NCBI GenBank assembly: GCA_019637445.1
Contig: JAHBVS010000001.1
Location: forward strand, 593,586 to 657,585
DNA: 64,000 nucleotides
Source of the DNA: Gemmatimonadaceae bacterium
GTDB taxonomy: Bacteria > Gemmatimonadota > Gemmatimonadetes > Gemmatimonadales > Gemmatimonadaceae
Direction of reading: 5' to 3'
Made by a program: the position numbers and the translations under genes. Positions 54,845 through 64,000 of this stretch are shown here, piece by piece. The first letter of the stretch is position 1. Each line of letters begins with the position of its first letter. A model generated the notes under the pieces. The model ran no database searches and had not been told where the DNA came from. It was given only the letters and a program-made list of their open reading frames with translations.

Positions 54845-57034
54845 TCAGTGCGTGAAGGCGCGGAACTCGGCCGTGGAGGACGGCGGGCGGCCCATGCCGC
54901 GCGCGTCGTCGCGGCGCAGCGGGCTGGCGTCGAACGTGAACGCCCCGCTCTCGCGGCTGGCGCCCCAGGAGTCGCGCAGCAGCATCCGATGCGTGGCGCG
55001 CTCGCCGTGCTCCCCGGGCTCACGCTGCACGTAGCGGCCGTCGGGCTGGAGGTCCCAGGCCTGGCGATTGTCGCTCAGGCAGATGTCGAGCACGGACTGC
55101 AGGCGGCGGCGGAACAACGGATTGAGCACCGGCGTCACGACCTCGACGCGGCGATCGAGGTTGCGCGGCATCCAGTCGGCGGAGCCGAAGAAATACTCCG
55201 GCTCGCCATCGCCGCCGAACATCCAGATGCGGGAGTGCTCCAGGAATCGGCCGATGATGCTGATGACACGGATGCGTTCGGAAAGTCCGGCCACACCCGG
55301 TCGCAGGCAGCAAATGCCCCGCACGACGAGGTCGATCTCCACGCCGGCCTGTGAGGCCTCGTAGAGCGCCTGGATGACCTCGGCGTCCACCAACGAGTTC
55401 ATCTTCGCGATGATGCGGCCCGCGCCGCCCGCCCGCGCATTGGCCGTCTCACGCGCAATCAGCCCGAGCAGGCGTGCCCGCATGTTCACCGGCGCGACGA
55501 GCAGGCGCCGGTATTCGCGCTGGCGCGAGTACCCCGTGAGCGCATTGAAGAGGTCGCTGACGTCGGCCCCGATCTCCTCGTCGCAGGTGATGAGGCCGAG
55601 GTCCGTGTAGAGCCGCGCCGTGCGCGTGTTGTAGTTGCCGGTGCCGACGTGCACGTAGCGGCGGATGCCGTCGCCTTCCTTGCGGACCACAAGTGCGGTC
55701 TTCGTGTGCGTCTTGAGGCCGGGCAGTCCGTAGACCACGTGGACGCCAAACGATTCCAGCGTTCGCGCCCAGGCAATGTTGTTGACCTCGTCGAAGCGCG
55801 CCTGCAGCTCCACCAGCACGGCCACCTGCTTGCCACGCTGGGCCGCCTGAGTCAGTGCCTGCACGATGGCGCCGTCACCCGAGGTGCGGTACAGCGTCAT
55901 CTTGATGGCCAGCACCTGCTCGTCGCGCGCGGCGGTCTCGATGAAGGTCTCCACCGAGGCCCCAAAGGAATCGAAGGGGTGGTGGACGAGGATCTCCTGG
56001 TCGCGCACCACATCGAAGATCGAGCGCGTGGTGTCGCGCAGTTCCGGCGGCACCGCGGGGATCAGCGGCGGGTCGCGATGCTCGGGTAGGTCGAGCCCGG
56101 CGATCGCCATCAGCGCGCTCAGGTCGAGGAGCGGACCTGGCTCGTGCACCTCGCGCATCGTCAGCGGCGCCATCTCGGGCGCCTCGCTGGCGCGTAGTTC
56201 ATCGAGCAGCAGCTCGCGCAGGTGCACTGGCATCCCTTCCTGCACCTCCACGCGCACGACCTCGCCGAAGCGGCGCTGGAAGAGCTGCTCCTCGATCATC
56301 GCCAGCAGGTCCTCGGGCTCCTCGGTGTGGGAGATCTCGAGGTCCGAGTAGCGCGAGAGGCGGAAGGTGTAGCTGCCCATCACCTCCATGCCAGGGAACA
56401 GTGCGTCGAGCCGCTGCGCGATCACCGCCTCCAGGGGCACGAAGCTTGTGGAGCGTCCGGTCGGCACCCAGCGCGGCAGGCTCTTCGGCACCTTCACGCG
56501 CGCAAAGCGCACGTCGCCCTGCTCCGGGTCGCGCAGCTCCACCGCCAGCGAGAGCGAGAGGTTGGAGATGTAGGGAAAGGGGTGGCCGGGATCCACCGCT
56601 AGCGGTGTCAGCACCGGGAAGACCTGCTCCTCGAAGAAGCGGTCCACGGCATCGCGCTCGTCGTCGTCGAGCGACCCGTCGGGCCGCAGCTCGACGCCGA
56701 TGGCATCGAGCCGCGGGATGAGCTCGTCGTGCAGCAGCGCGCGGGCGCGCGCCGACAGTTCGCGCACGCGGGCGTCAATCAGGTCCAGCTGCTCGGCTGG
56801 CGTCAGGCCATCGGGCGGTGTCTGCAGCACGCCGGCCGAGAGCTGCCGCCGCAGGCCGGCGACGCGCACCATATAGAACTCGTCAAGGTTCGAGGCGAAG
56901 ATCGCCAGGAACTTCACGCGTTCGAGCAGCGGGGTCCGTACGTCCTCCGCCTCGTGGAGGACCCGGGCGTTGAACTCGAGCCAGGACAGCTCCCGGTTCA
57001 GGTAGCCCGGATCCTTGGAGGCGAGGGGGTTCAT
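54845..57034 (-). CDS. ppk: Polyphosphate kinase 1
   Basis: A 729-residue enzyme making polyphosphate from ATP. N-terminal YLNRELSWLEFNARVLHEA, middle AIKMTLYRTSGDGAIV, ARFDEVNNI, the phospho-accepting His443 in LKTHTKTALVVRK, RYVHVGTGNYN, and the second active-site His600 in RFLEHSRIWMFGG. Length is normal. It is the last gene of a PhoU-like-Pit-ppk operon, with a 4-bp gap from the pit stop. Confidence 0.97.
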   Translation of the reverse strand: MNPLASKDPGYLNRELSWLEFNARVLHEAEDVRTPLLERVKFLAIFASNLDEFYMVRVAGLRRQLSAGVLQTPPDGLTPAEQLDLIDARVRELSARARALLHDELIPRLDAIGVELRPDGSLDDDERDAVDRFFEEQVFPVLTPLAVDPGHPFPYISNLSLSLAVELRDPEQGDVRFARVKVPKSLPRWVPTGRSTSFVPLEAVIAQRLDALFPGMEVMGSYTFRLSRYSDLEISHTEEPEDLLAMIEEQLFQRRFGEVVRVEVQEGMPVHLRELLLDELRASEAPEMAPLTMREVHEPGPLLDLSALMAIAGLDLPEHRDPPLIPAVPPELRDTTRSIFDVVRDQEILVHHPFDSFGASVETFIETAARDEQVLAIKMTLYRTSGDGAIVQALTQAAQRGKQVAVLVELQARFDEVNNIAWARTLESFGVHVVYGLPGLKTHTKTALVVRKEGDGIRRYVHVGTGNYNTRTARLYTDLGLITCDEEIGADVSDLFNALTGYSRQREYRRLLVAPVNMRARLLGLIARETANARAGGAGRIIAKMNSLVDAEVIQALYEASQAGVEIDLVVRGICCLRPGVAGLSERIRVISIIGRFLEHSRIWMFGGDGEPEYFFGSADWMPRNLDRRVEVVTPVLNPLFRRRLQSVLDICLSDNRQAWDLQPDGRYVQREPGEHGERATHRMLLRDSWGASRESGAFTFDASPLRRDDARGMGRPPSSTAEFRAFTH

Positions 57035-57038
57035 CCGG

Positions 57039-58070
57039 TCAGCCGCGCACCGCGGCCACCAGGAAGTAGGACAGGGCGGCCACGATGGCCGATGCGGGAA
57101 TCGTCAGCACCCAGGCCCAGACCATTCGGGTCGCGACACCCCAGCGCACGGCCGAGAGGCGATGCGTGGCGCCCACGCCAACGATGGCGCCGGAGATGGT
57201 GTGCGTCGTGGAGACGGGAATGCCGAGCGCCGTCGCCAGGAAGATGGCCGAGGCACCGCCAGTCTCCGCGCAGAACCCGCCGATGGGCCGCAGCTTGGTC
57301 ACGCGCGAGCCCAGCGTGTGCACGATGCGCCAGCCACCCATGAGCGTGCCGAGGGCGATGGCCGCGTGCGCACCGAGCTTGATCCAGAACGGGATGGTGT
57401 TGCCGTTCTCCAGATAGAAGTGCCGCAGGAATCCCGTCTCGTTCACGAAGTACACCTGCCCCGCCACGAGCAGCGAGACGATGATGCCCATCGTCTTCTG
57501 CGCGTCGTTGGCGCCGTGCGAGAGCGAGAACAGCGCCGAGCTGGCGATCTGCATGCCGCGGAACAGCGGCTCCACCCTGGCCGGCCGCGCCTTTCGGAAG
57601 ATCCAGGTCGAGGCGACCATCAACAGCCAGCCGGCCAACATGCCGACCATCGGCGAAAGGAAGATGAAGATGATCGGCTTCACCCAGCCCGGCAGCAGCA
57701 GGGCGCCGAAGCCCGCCTTGGCGATGGCCGCGCCGCCGTAGCCGCCGATGAGCGCGTGCGACGAGCTCGACGGGATGCCGTACCACCAGGTGATGAGGTT
57801 CCAGGTGATGGCGCCAAGCAGGCCGGCGAGGATCACGTCGGGATTCACGATCGCGATGTCGATCATCCCCGAGCCGATGGTCTTGGCGACCTTGGTCTCG
57901 AAGATGAAGAGGGCGATGAAGTTGAACGTCGCCGCCCAGACGACCGCGGTGAAGGGACTGAGCACCCGCGTCCCCACGATGGTGGCGATGGAGTTCGCCG
58001 AGTCGTGGAAGCCGTTGATGTAGTCGAAGATGAACGCGACGAAGACGATCGCGAGGATATACCAGACCAC
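57039..58070 (-). CDS. PiT-family inorganic phosphate transporter
   Basis: A 343-residue inner-membrane permease with the family signature GFHDSANSIATIVGTRVLSP near the start, about ten membrane segments, the second PiT signature region SHGANDAQKTMGII in the second half, and STTHTISGAIVGVG. It imports metal-phosphate by proton symport at low affinity. GTG start. It sits 8 bp after the PhoU-like gene and 4 bp before ppk, so import and storage are made together. Confidence 0.95.
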   Translation of the reverse strand: MVWYILAIVFVAFIFDYINGFHDSANSIATIVGTRVLSPFTAVVWAATFNFIALFIFETKVAKTIGSGMIDIAIVNPDVILAGLLGAITWNLITWWYGIPSSSSHALIGGYGGAAIAKAGFGALLLPGWVKPIIFIFLSPMVGMLAGWLLMVASTWIFRKARPARVEPLFRGMQIASSALFSLSHGANDAQKTMGIIVSLLVAGQVYFVNETGFLRHFYLENGNTIPFWIKLGAHAAIALGTLMGGWRIVHTLGSRVTKLRPIGGFCAETGGASAIFLATALGIPVSTTHTISGAIVGVGATHRLSAVRWGVATRMVWAWVLTIPASAIVAALSYFLVAAVRG

Positions 58071-58078
58071 GTCGACGC

Positions 58079-58690
58079 TCAGGAATTCTTGAGGGAGATG
58101 CTCTCCAGCACGTTCGCCACGTCTTCACACTCGTCGACGGCGTGCTCGATGTTGTCGTAGATCTCCTTCCACTTGATCACCTCGAGCGCGTCCGGCTTGC
58201 CGTCGAACAGGGCGTGGATCGCGTCGCCGTAGATGACGTCCGCCTTCTCCTCGAGTTCCTTGATGCGGCGGGCGGACTTGTGCACGGCCGCTGGCGAGCG
58301 GATGTCCTTCACGCCGGTGGCGATGACGGCGGCGCACTCCTTGAGGACGCCAATCAACTGGACGACGGGCTCGCGGCGCTCGGTCACCCGGAACATGCGG
58401 GCGCGGCGGGCGGTGCCGTCGATCAGGTCGACCACGTTGTCGAGACGGTTCGTGAGGAGATGGATGTCCTCGCGATCCAGCGGCGTGACGAAGGAGCGGT
58501 CGATGCGCTGCATCACGTCATAGGTGATGACGTCGGCCGCGTGCTCCTCGGCCTTGATCTGCTTGGTCAGGTCCTCGAGCCGGGCCGGCTGGTCGAAGAG
58601 GGTGTGAAGGAGGCTCGAGGCGTTGGTGAGGCGCTCGGCAAGCTTGTCAAACAGGTCGAAGAAGCCTTCGTCCTTGGGAAGAAATCGCAC
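58079..58690 (-). CDS. PhoU-like/DUF47 family protein
   Basis: A 203-residue all-helical protein of the DUF47 (PhoU-related) family: RFLPKDEGFFDLFDKLAERL, IKAEEHAADVITYDVMQRID, TPLDREDIHLLTNRLDNVVD and a C-terminal IKWKEIYDNIEHAVDECEDV. Genes of this kind typically precede a Pit transporter and regulate it. It is the first gene of the operon; the promoter region 58691-58831 has a Pho-box-like core. Confidence 0.93.
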   Translation of the reverse strand: MRFLPKDEGFFDLFDKLAERLTNASSLLHTLFDQPARLEDLTKQIKAEEHAADVITYDVMQRIDRSFVTPLDREDIHLLTNRLDNVVDLIDGTARRARMFRVTERREPVVQLIGVLKECAAVIATGVKDIRSPAAVHKSARRIKELEEKADVIYGDAIHALFDGKPDALEVIKWKEIYDNIEHAVDECEDVANVLESISLKNS

Positions 58691-58796
58691 GGGTCGGATC
58701 CGCGGGTGGGGCGGGATGGGCCGCGAGGCCTCGGGGTGCCGGCTGGCACCGCAACGACCTCATGAGCCCGAAAATTTACGCCCGCCCAGGCCCACT

Positions 58797-58815
58797 CGGC
58801 AAACGCGATGTAACG
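58797..58815 (-). promoter_or_regulatory. Candidate Pho-box upstream of the PhoU-like-pit-ppk operon
   Basis: Minus-strand CGTTACATCGCGTTTGCCG, about 110 bp before the operon start, matches CGTTACA-N5-(G/T)TTGC seen at 45215-45231. TTGTAAC lies 23 bases further upstream (58831-58837). This would make uptake and storage respond to phosphate via PhoB. Binding is inferred. Confidence 0.42.
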
Positions 58816-58831
58816 CCTCGTGGCGGAATCG

Positions 58832-59617
58832 TTACAAATCGAGGGCCGCGGGCCCCAAGAGTCCACGCCGCAACAGGATAGCGCGGCGCCTCTCGACGAG
58901 CTCGTCCCGCTCGAATAGGCGAATCAGCAGTGCCCCGGCGATGAACCCGCCGACGTGGGCCCAGACCGCCACGCCACCTCCTGAACGGTCCAGTATCGCC
59001 AGGTCAGACAACCCCAGCAGTACCTGCAATCCGAACCACCAGAGCAGCACGACCCAAGCCGGCAGCGGGATGATCCGAAAGAAGATCACGAAGACGAACA
59101 GCATCCGGACGCGGACCCGGGGGAAGAGCATCAGGTAGGCCCCCATCACACCTGACACGGCACCGGATGCCCCGACGGTCGGCACCGGTGAACCCGGCTG
59201 CAGCAGCACGTGCGCAGCGGCCGCAGCGAGCCCGCACACGAGATAGAACACGAGGAAGCGGCCACGCCCCGTCACGTCCTCGATGTTGTTGCCGAACACC
59301 CAGAAGAAGAGGGCGTTGCCGGCCAGGTGCGCCCAGCTGCCGTGCAGGAACATCGAGGTCAGCGGCGAAAGCCAGTTCGTCGGCTCGGCGTCCACCACGC
59401 AGGCCAGGTCGCGGGTGAGTGGAATGCTCGTCCCCAGTGGGGCCGCTCCCGTGAGCTCCGCCGGTACCATGCCCAGGTTGCAGACGCTCATCGCCAGAGT
59501 CGTCGTGTCGAACCCCGCGCCCTGCACGATCAGCCAGACCGAGACCATCGCCCCGAGCAGCAGGATGGTCATCACCGGCACGCGGACCGTCGGATTGTCG
59601 TCGCTCAGCGGAATCAA
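58832..59617 (-). CDS. Rhomboid-family intramembrane serine protease
   Basis: A 261-residue membrane protein with about six helices. Catalytic Ser151 in [14 protein letters not shown] and His221 in [12 protein letters not shown]; the family WxxxFLH motif is [20 protein letters not shown] (first residues about 89-108). It would cut membrane-spanning substrates. The substrate is unknown. It lies between the PhoU-like operon and dnaK, and its stop codon borders the Pho-box-like region. Confidence 0.92.
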   Translation of the reverse strand: MIPLSDDNPTVRVPVMTILLLGAMVSVWLIVQGAGFDTTTLAMSVCNLGMVPAELTGAAPLGTSIPLTRDLACVVDAEPTNWLSPLTSMFLHGSWAHLAGNALFFWVFGNNIEDVTGRGRFLVFYLVCGLAAAAAHVLLQPGSPVPTVGASGAVSGVMGAYLMLFPRVRVRMLFVFVIFFRIIPLPAWVVLLWWFGLQVLLGLSDLAILDRSGGGVAVWAHVGGFIAGALLIRLFERDELVERRRAILLRRGLLGPAALDL

Positions 59618-59776
59618 GGAATTTTCCTGTCAGAGCCGGCGCGACGACGACCATTTCTCCGCCAAAATGGCGTGAATCTCTGGCCTTCAGCTTGCCGTTC
59701 CAACTATTCAGAAGTCAGCCAGCCCTATGACGGCTTGGCTCAACTGCAGGATTCAAGATATCCAGCCGAGGAAGCG

Positions 59777-61708
<1,932 letters not shown>

Positions 61709-61771
61709 GGCGGGCCGGAAACCATCTTTCGCCGGTTCGGTACTTATCGGAAGAGAGTGGCAGTCGTGACG

Positions 61772-61801
61772 AAGGGGGCCGCCACCAGTGGGGGCCCCCT
61801 T
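61772..61801 (+). terminator. Hairpin between dnaK and htrA
   Basis: Arms 61772-61780 (AAGGGGGCC) and 61793-61801 pair over 9 bp with a 12-base loop. There is no T-run. It may end or dampen dnaK transcription before the htrA start at 61820. Confidence 0.5.
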
Positions 61802-61819
61802 CATTACCTTCCCAACACT

Positions 61820-63355
61820 ATGGTGACGCGCTTGAATCGGACCAAGATCCTCATCGCGGCCACGGTCGCGTTCGTCGGAGGCATCATCTTCGCCTCGTCG
61901 ATGGACTGGACGGACCGCATCTTCGCGCAGGGCAGCCCCGCGCAGCAGGCGGCGCCCAAGCCGCGCAACGACGAAGTTCGCACGATCGCCGAGGCCAGCA
62001 ACGCCTTCGTGTCGATCGCCGAGTACATCACGCCGGCCGTGGTCAGCATCCAGGCCGAACGCGACCGCCGCGCCCGCAACCCGCGTGGCCGCCAACAGGT
62101 CCCGCCGGGCTTCGAGGAGTTCTTCCGCATCCCCGAAGGGCAGCAGCAGCCGCAGGAAGCCACCGGCAGTGGTTTCGTCGTCTCGCGCGACGGCTACATC
62201 CTGACGAACAACCACGTGGTCGAGGGCGCGGACCGCGTGAAGGTCGCGCTGCAGGACCGCCGCGTGTTCGACGCCAAGATCATCGGCCGCGACCCGACGA
62301 CGGACGTCGCCGTGCTCAAGATCGAGGGGCGCAACTTCACGCCGCTCTCCTTCGGCGACGACGAGTCGCTGCGCATCGGTGAGTGGGTGCTGGCCATTGG
62401 CAACCCGCTCGGCCTCGACTTCACGGTCACGGCCGGCATCGTGAGCGCCAAGGGTCGCGGCCTCCCGGGCTTGAACCCGGACTCGTATGCCATCACCGAC
62501 TTCATCCAGACGGACGCCGCCATCAACCCCGGCAACTCGGGCGGGCCGCTGGTGAACTCCAAGGGCGAGGTGGTCGGCATCAACACGGCCATCGCCTCTC
62601 AAACCGGCTTCTACTCGGGCTACGGCTTCGCCATCCCGATCACGCTGGCCAAGCAGGTGATGGACGACCTGATCGAGCACGGTGAGGTGCGTCGCGCGGT
62701 GCTCGGCGTGGGCATCAACGAGGTGACGCCGGAGGACGCGCAGGTCGCCGGCCTGCGCACGATCACCGGCGTGAAGATCGGCGGCTACTCCGGCGAGGAT
62801 TCGCCGGCGCAGCGTGCGGGCCTCGAGCCCGGTGACATCATCACGAAGATCGACGGCAAGTCGGTGGATCGCGTGAGCGCACTGCAGCGGGCGGTGCGCG
62901 CCAAGGCGCCCGGCGAGACGGTGGAGCTCGAGGCCTGGCGCTACGGCAGCCGGAAGACCTTCCGCGTGCGGCTGGCGGCTGCGCCGAGCAGCGAGACGAC
63001 GGTGGCAGAGGCGGTGCGACAGCCCGAGGAACCGGCGACTACCTCTCGACTTGGCATCAGCGTGGAGCCCGTGCCCTCAGAATTGGTCAACGCGCGCCGC
63101 ATTCCCGAGCAGTATCGCGGACTGCGTGTGGCGGCGGTGGATCCGGCGGGACCGGCGGCGGACAATCGCCTCGTGGTCAATGACGTGATCGCCGAGGTGC
63201 TGTATCCGCAGCCAAAGACGCGCGTGTCCAACTCGGCGGACTTGCAACGCGTGCTCGACCGGATGAAGCCCGGCGAGATCCTGTCGTTGCTCGTGTTCCG
63301 CGGTGTGCAGGGCCAGGGCGGCGGCACCGTGGTGGTGAATCTCCGCACGAACTGA
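61820..63355 (+). CDS. HtrA/DegP-like serine protease with two PDZ domains
   Basis: A 511-residue periplasmic or membrane-anchored protease: N-terminal membrane helix (about 8-30), trypsin-like domain with His132 (TNNHVVEG), Asp162 (TTDVAVLKI) and Ser240 (NPGNSGGPLV), PDZ1 (about 290-395) and PDZ2 (about 415-510). It degrades misfolded envelope proteins. ATG 61820 is chosen since it starts just before the helix; an upstream start at 61757 reads through the hairpin. Placed after dnaK, so proteostasis genes are together. Confidence 0.94.
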   Translation: MVTRLNRTKILIAATVAFVGGIIFASSMDWTDRIFAQGSPAQQAAPKPRNDEVRTIAEASNAFVSIAEYITPAVVSIQAERDRRARNPRGRQQVPPGFEEFFRIPEGQQQPQEATGSGFVVSRDGYILTNNHVVEGADRVKVALQDRRVFDAKIIGRDPTTDVAVLKIEGRNFTPLSFGDDESLRIGEWVLAIGNPLGLDFTVTAGIVSAKGRGLPGLNPDSYAITDFIQTDAAINPGNSGGPLVNSKGEVVGINTAIASQTGFYSGYGFAIPITLAKQVMDDLIEHGEVRRAVLGVGINEVTPEDAQVAGLRTITGVKIGGYSGEDSPAQRAGLEPGDIITKIDGKSVDRVSALQRAVRAKAPGETVELEAWRYGSRKTFRVRLAAAPSSETTVAEAVRQPEEPATTSRLGISVEPVPSELVNARRIPEQYRGLRVAAVDPAGPAADNRLVVNDVIAEVLYPQPKTRVSNSADLQRVLDRMKPGEILSLLVFRGVQGQGGGTVVVNLRTN

Positions 63356-63379
63356 GCGCGCGGTCCAAGCGCTGTTCAA

Positions 63380-63417
63380 CACGGGCGGCCCGGCATCGCG
63401 ATGCCGGGCCGCCCGTG
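63380..63417. terminator. Perfect 38-bp palindrome after htrA
   Basis: The whole of 63380-63417 is self-complementary, 19 bp per arm without a loop, 25 bases after the htrA stop. It would form an exceptionally strong hairpin or cruciform and would block read-through into the tRNA-Leu gene. No T-run follows. Confidence 0.75.
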
Positions 63418-63454
63418 GGCATTTGGGGGCAGCGACGGTAAGTTGTGGCTCTGC

Positions 63455-63536
63455 GCGAGAGTGGCGGAATTGGTAGACGCCCGGGACTTAGGATCCCGTG
63501 CCGCAAGGCGTGTGGGTTCGAGTCCCACCTCTCGCA
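63455..63536 (+). tRNA. tRNA-Leu (anticodon UAG)
   Basis: An 82-nt class II tRNA: acceptor GCGAGAG/CTCTCGC, D arm, anticodon loop CTTAGGA with anticodon TAG, a long variable arm (GTGCCGCAAGGCGT region) and T arm GTGGG/CCCAC with TTCGAGT. The long variable arm and UAG anticodon give leucine. CCA is not encoded. Confidence 0.96.
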
Positions 63537-63664
63537 TTCCGTTGGGATGAAGGACGAAGGGGGGGAGGACGAAGGATGGACGGAGTCCATACCGCCGCCC
63601 CCCGCGAGTGAGCGTAGCACGCACGTCGCGAACTATCGGACCCGTGGCCGCGTTCAGGGCCCAT

Positions 63665-64000
63665 ATGCGCATCGTCGTCATCGGCAGTGGATTCGGGGGA
63701 CTCGCCGCGGCTATCCGGCTGCAGGCGCAGGGGCACGAGGTCACGGTCGTCGAGCAACGCGACCAACCCGGCGGCCGCGCCTACGTGTATCGCCAGGACG
63801 GGTTCACGTTCGACGGCGGGCCGACGATCATCACGGCGCCGTGGCTGATCGACGAGGTGTTTGCAGCGGCCGGACGGCAGACGCGCGACTACGTGGACAT
63901 CGTGCCGATCGATCCGTTCTATCGGATCCGGTTCGAAGACGGCTCGCTGTTCACGTACAACGGCGATCGCGAGGCGCTGCTGCGGCAGATTCGCGCATTC
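63665..64000 (+). CDS. CrtI-type phytoene desaturase, N-terminal part (cut by window edge)
   Basis: The frame starts at ATG 63665 and runs off the window with 112 residues visible. It opens IVVIGSGFGGLAAAIRLQ, the FAD-binding dinucleotide motif, then VVEQRDQPGGRAY, and FDGGPTIITAPWL, the CrtI pattern (amine oxidase/phytoene desaturase-like). It would introduce double bases in carotenoid precursors. Other carotenoid genes may follow outside the window. Confidence 0.85.
   Translation, partial: MRIVVIGSGFGGLAAAIRLQAQGHEVTVVEQRDQPGGRAYVYRQDGFTFDGGPTIITAPWLIDEVFAAAGRQTRDYVDIVPIDPFYRIRFEDGSLFTYNGDREALLRQIRAF

Noticed and set aside
54814-54849. Bidirectional terminator between the chemoreceptor and ppk
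   Set aside because: A 10-bp stem with one mismatch overlaps the ppk stop. It is too weak to claim, with no T-run on either side.
59618-59776. CIRCE heat-shock operator before dnaK
   Set aside because: No TTAGCACTC-N9-GAGTGCTAA match. Only a weak CGCCA-AAA-TGGCG repeat is present (59660-59672).

Overview
The window is a high-GC bacterial chromosome segment with dense, mostly short-gapped genes and many GTG starts. The mix of genes suggests Gemmatimonadota: a carotenoid gene, Pho-type TonB and porin O/P systems, many lipoproteins and a SET-domain protein. This is an inference from composition and gene content; no 16S gene is present. I count about 50 protein genes, two tRNAs, one small degraded mobile island and several clear regulatory palindromes.

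Layout. 1-9.2 kb: a partial phosphodiesterase, a GT4 glycosyltransferase, a PAS/GAF histidine kinase with its NarL-type regulator, a periplasmic asparaginase, and a probable metal-responsive operon (His-rich protein plus a beta-barrel/helical fusion behind a CsoR-like operator). 9.2-15.2 kb: a ~6 kb island inserted in tRNA-Lys(UUU) and flanked by a 33-bp perfect repeat. It holds a decayed DUF3631 helicase/primase-type gene, a one-polypeptide PstI/BsuBI-type restriction-modification enzyme, a small conserved unknown and a HigB/HigA-type toxin-antitoxin pair with its palindromic operator. No integrase is left. 15.3-24.8 kb: a minus-strand run with ffh, rpsP, rimM, trmD, rplS, rnhB, then a permease, an N-formylglutamate amidohydrolase and an AbgT transporter; an SDR gene on the other strand splits rimM from trmD. 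24.8-36.7 kb: three paralogous lipoproteins, a porin O/P, Lon, a 24-residue Cys-rich peptide beneath a SigZ-like sigma factor, SET and DUF445 proteins, a HELVH lipoprotein, a prepilin peptidase, and a TrmH-like methyltransferase that shares its start region with an M48 protease.

36.7-58.7 kb is a phosphate and nucleotide salvage district. A tightly overlapping minus-strand operon encodes a double-length 5'-nucleotidase, a 77-aa protein, adenosine deaminase and purine nucleoside phosphorylase. Divergent from it lie uridine kinase-phoB-phoR, then a TonB receptor, two lipoproteins, an orphan PstS, an exopolyphosphatase and an Aer-like chemoreceptor, and, facing them, a PhoU-like protein-Pit-Ppk operon. 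Together these would release phosphate from nucleotides, salvage the nucleosides, import phosphate and store it as polyphosphate. 58.8-64 kb: rhomboid protease, DnaK, HtrA, tRNA-Leu(UAG) and the start of a CrtI-type phytoene desaturase.
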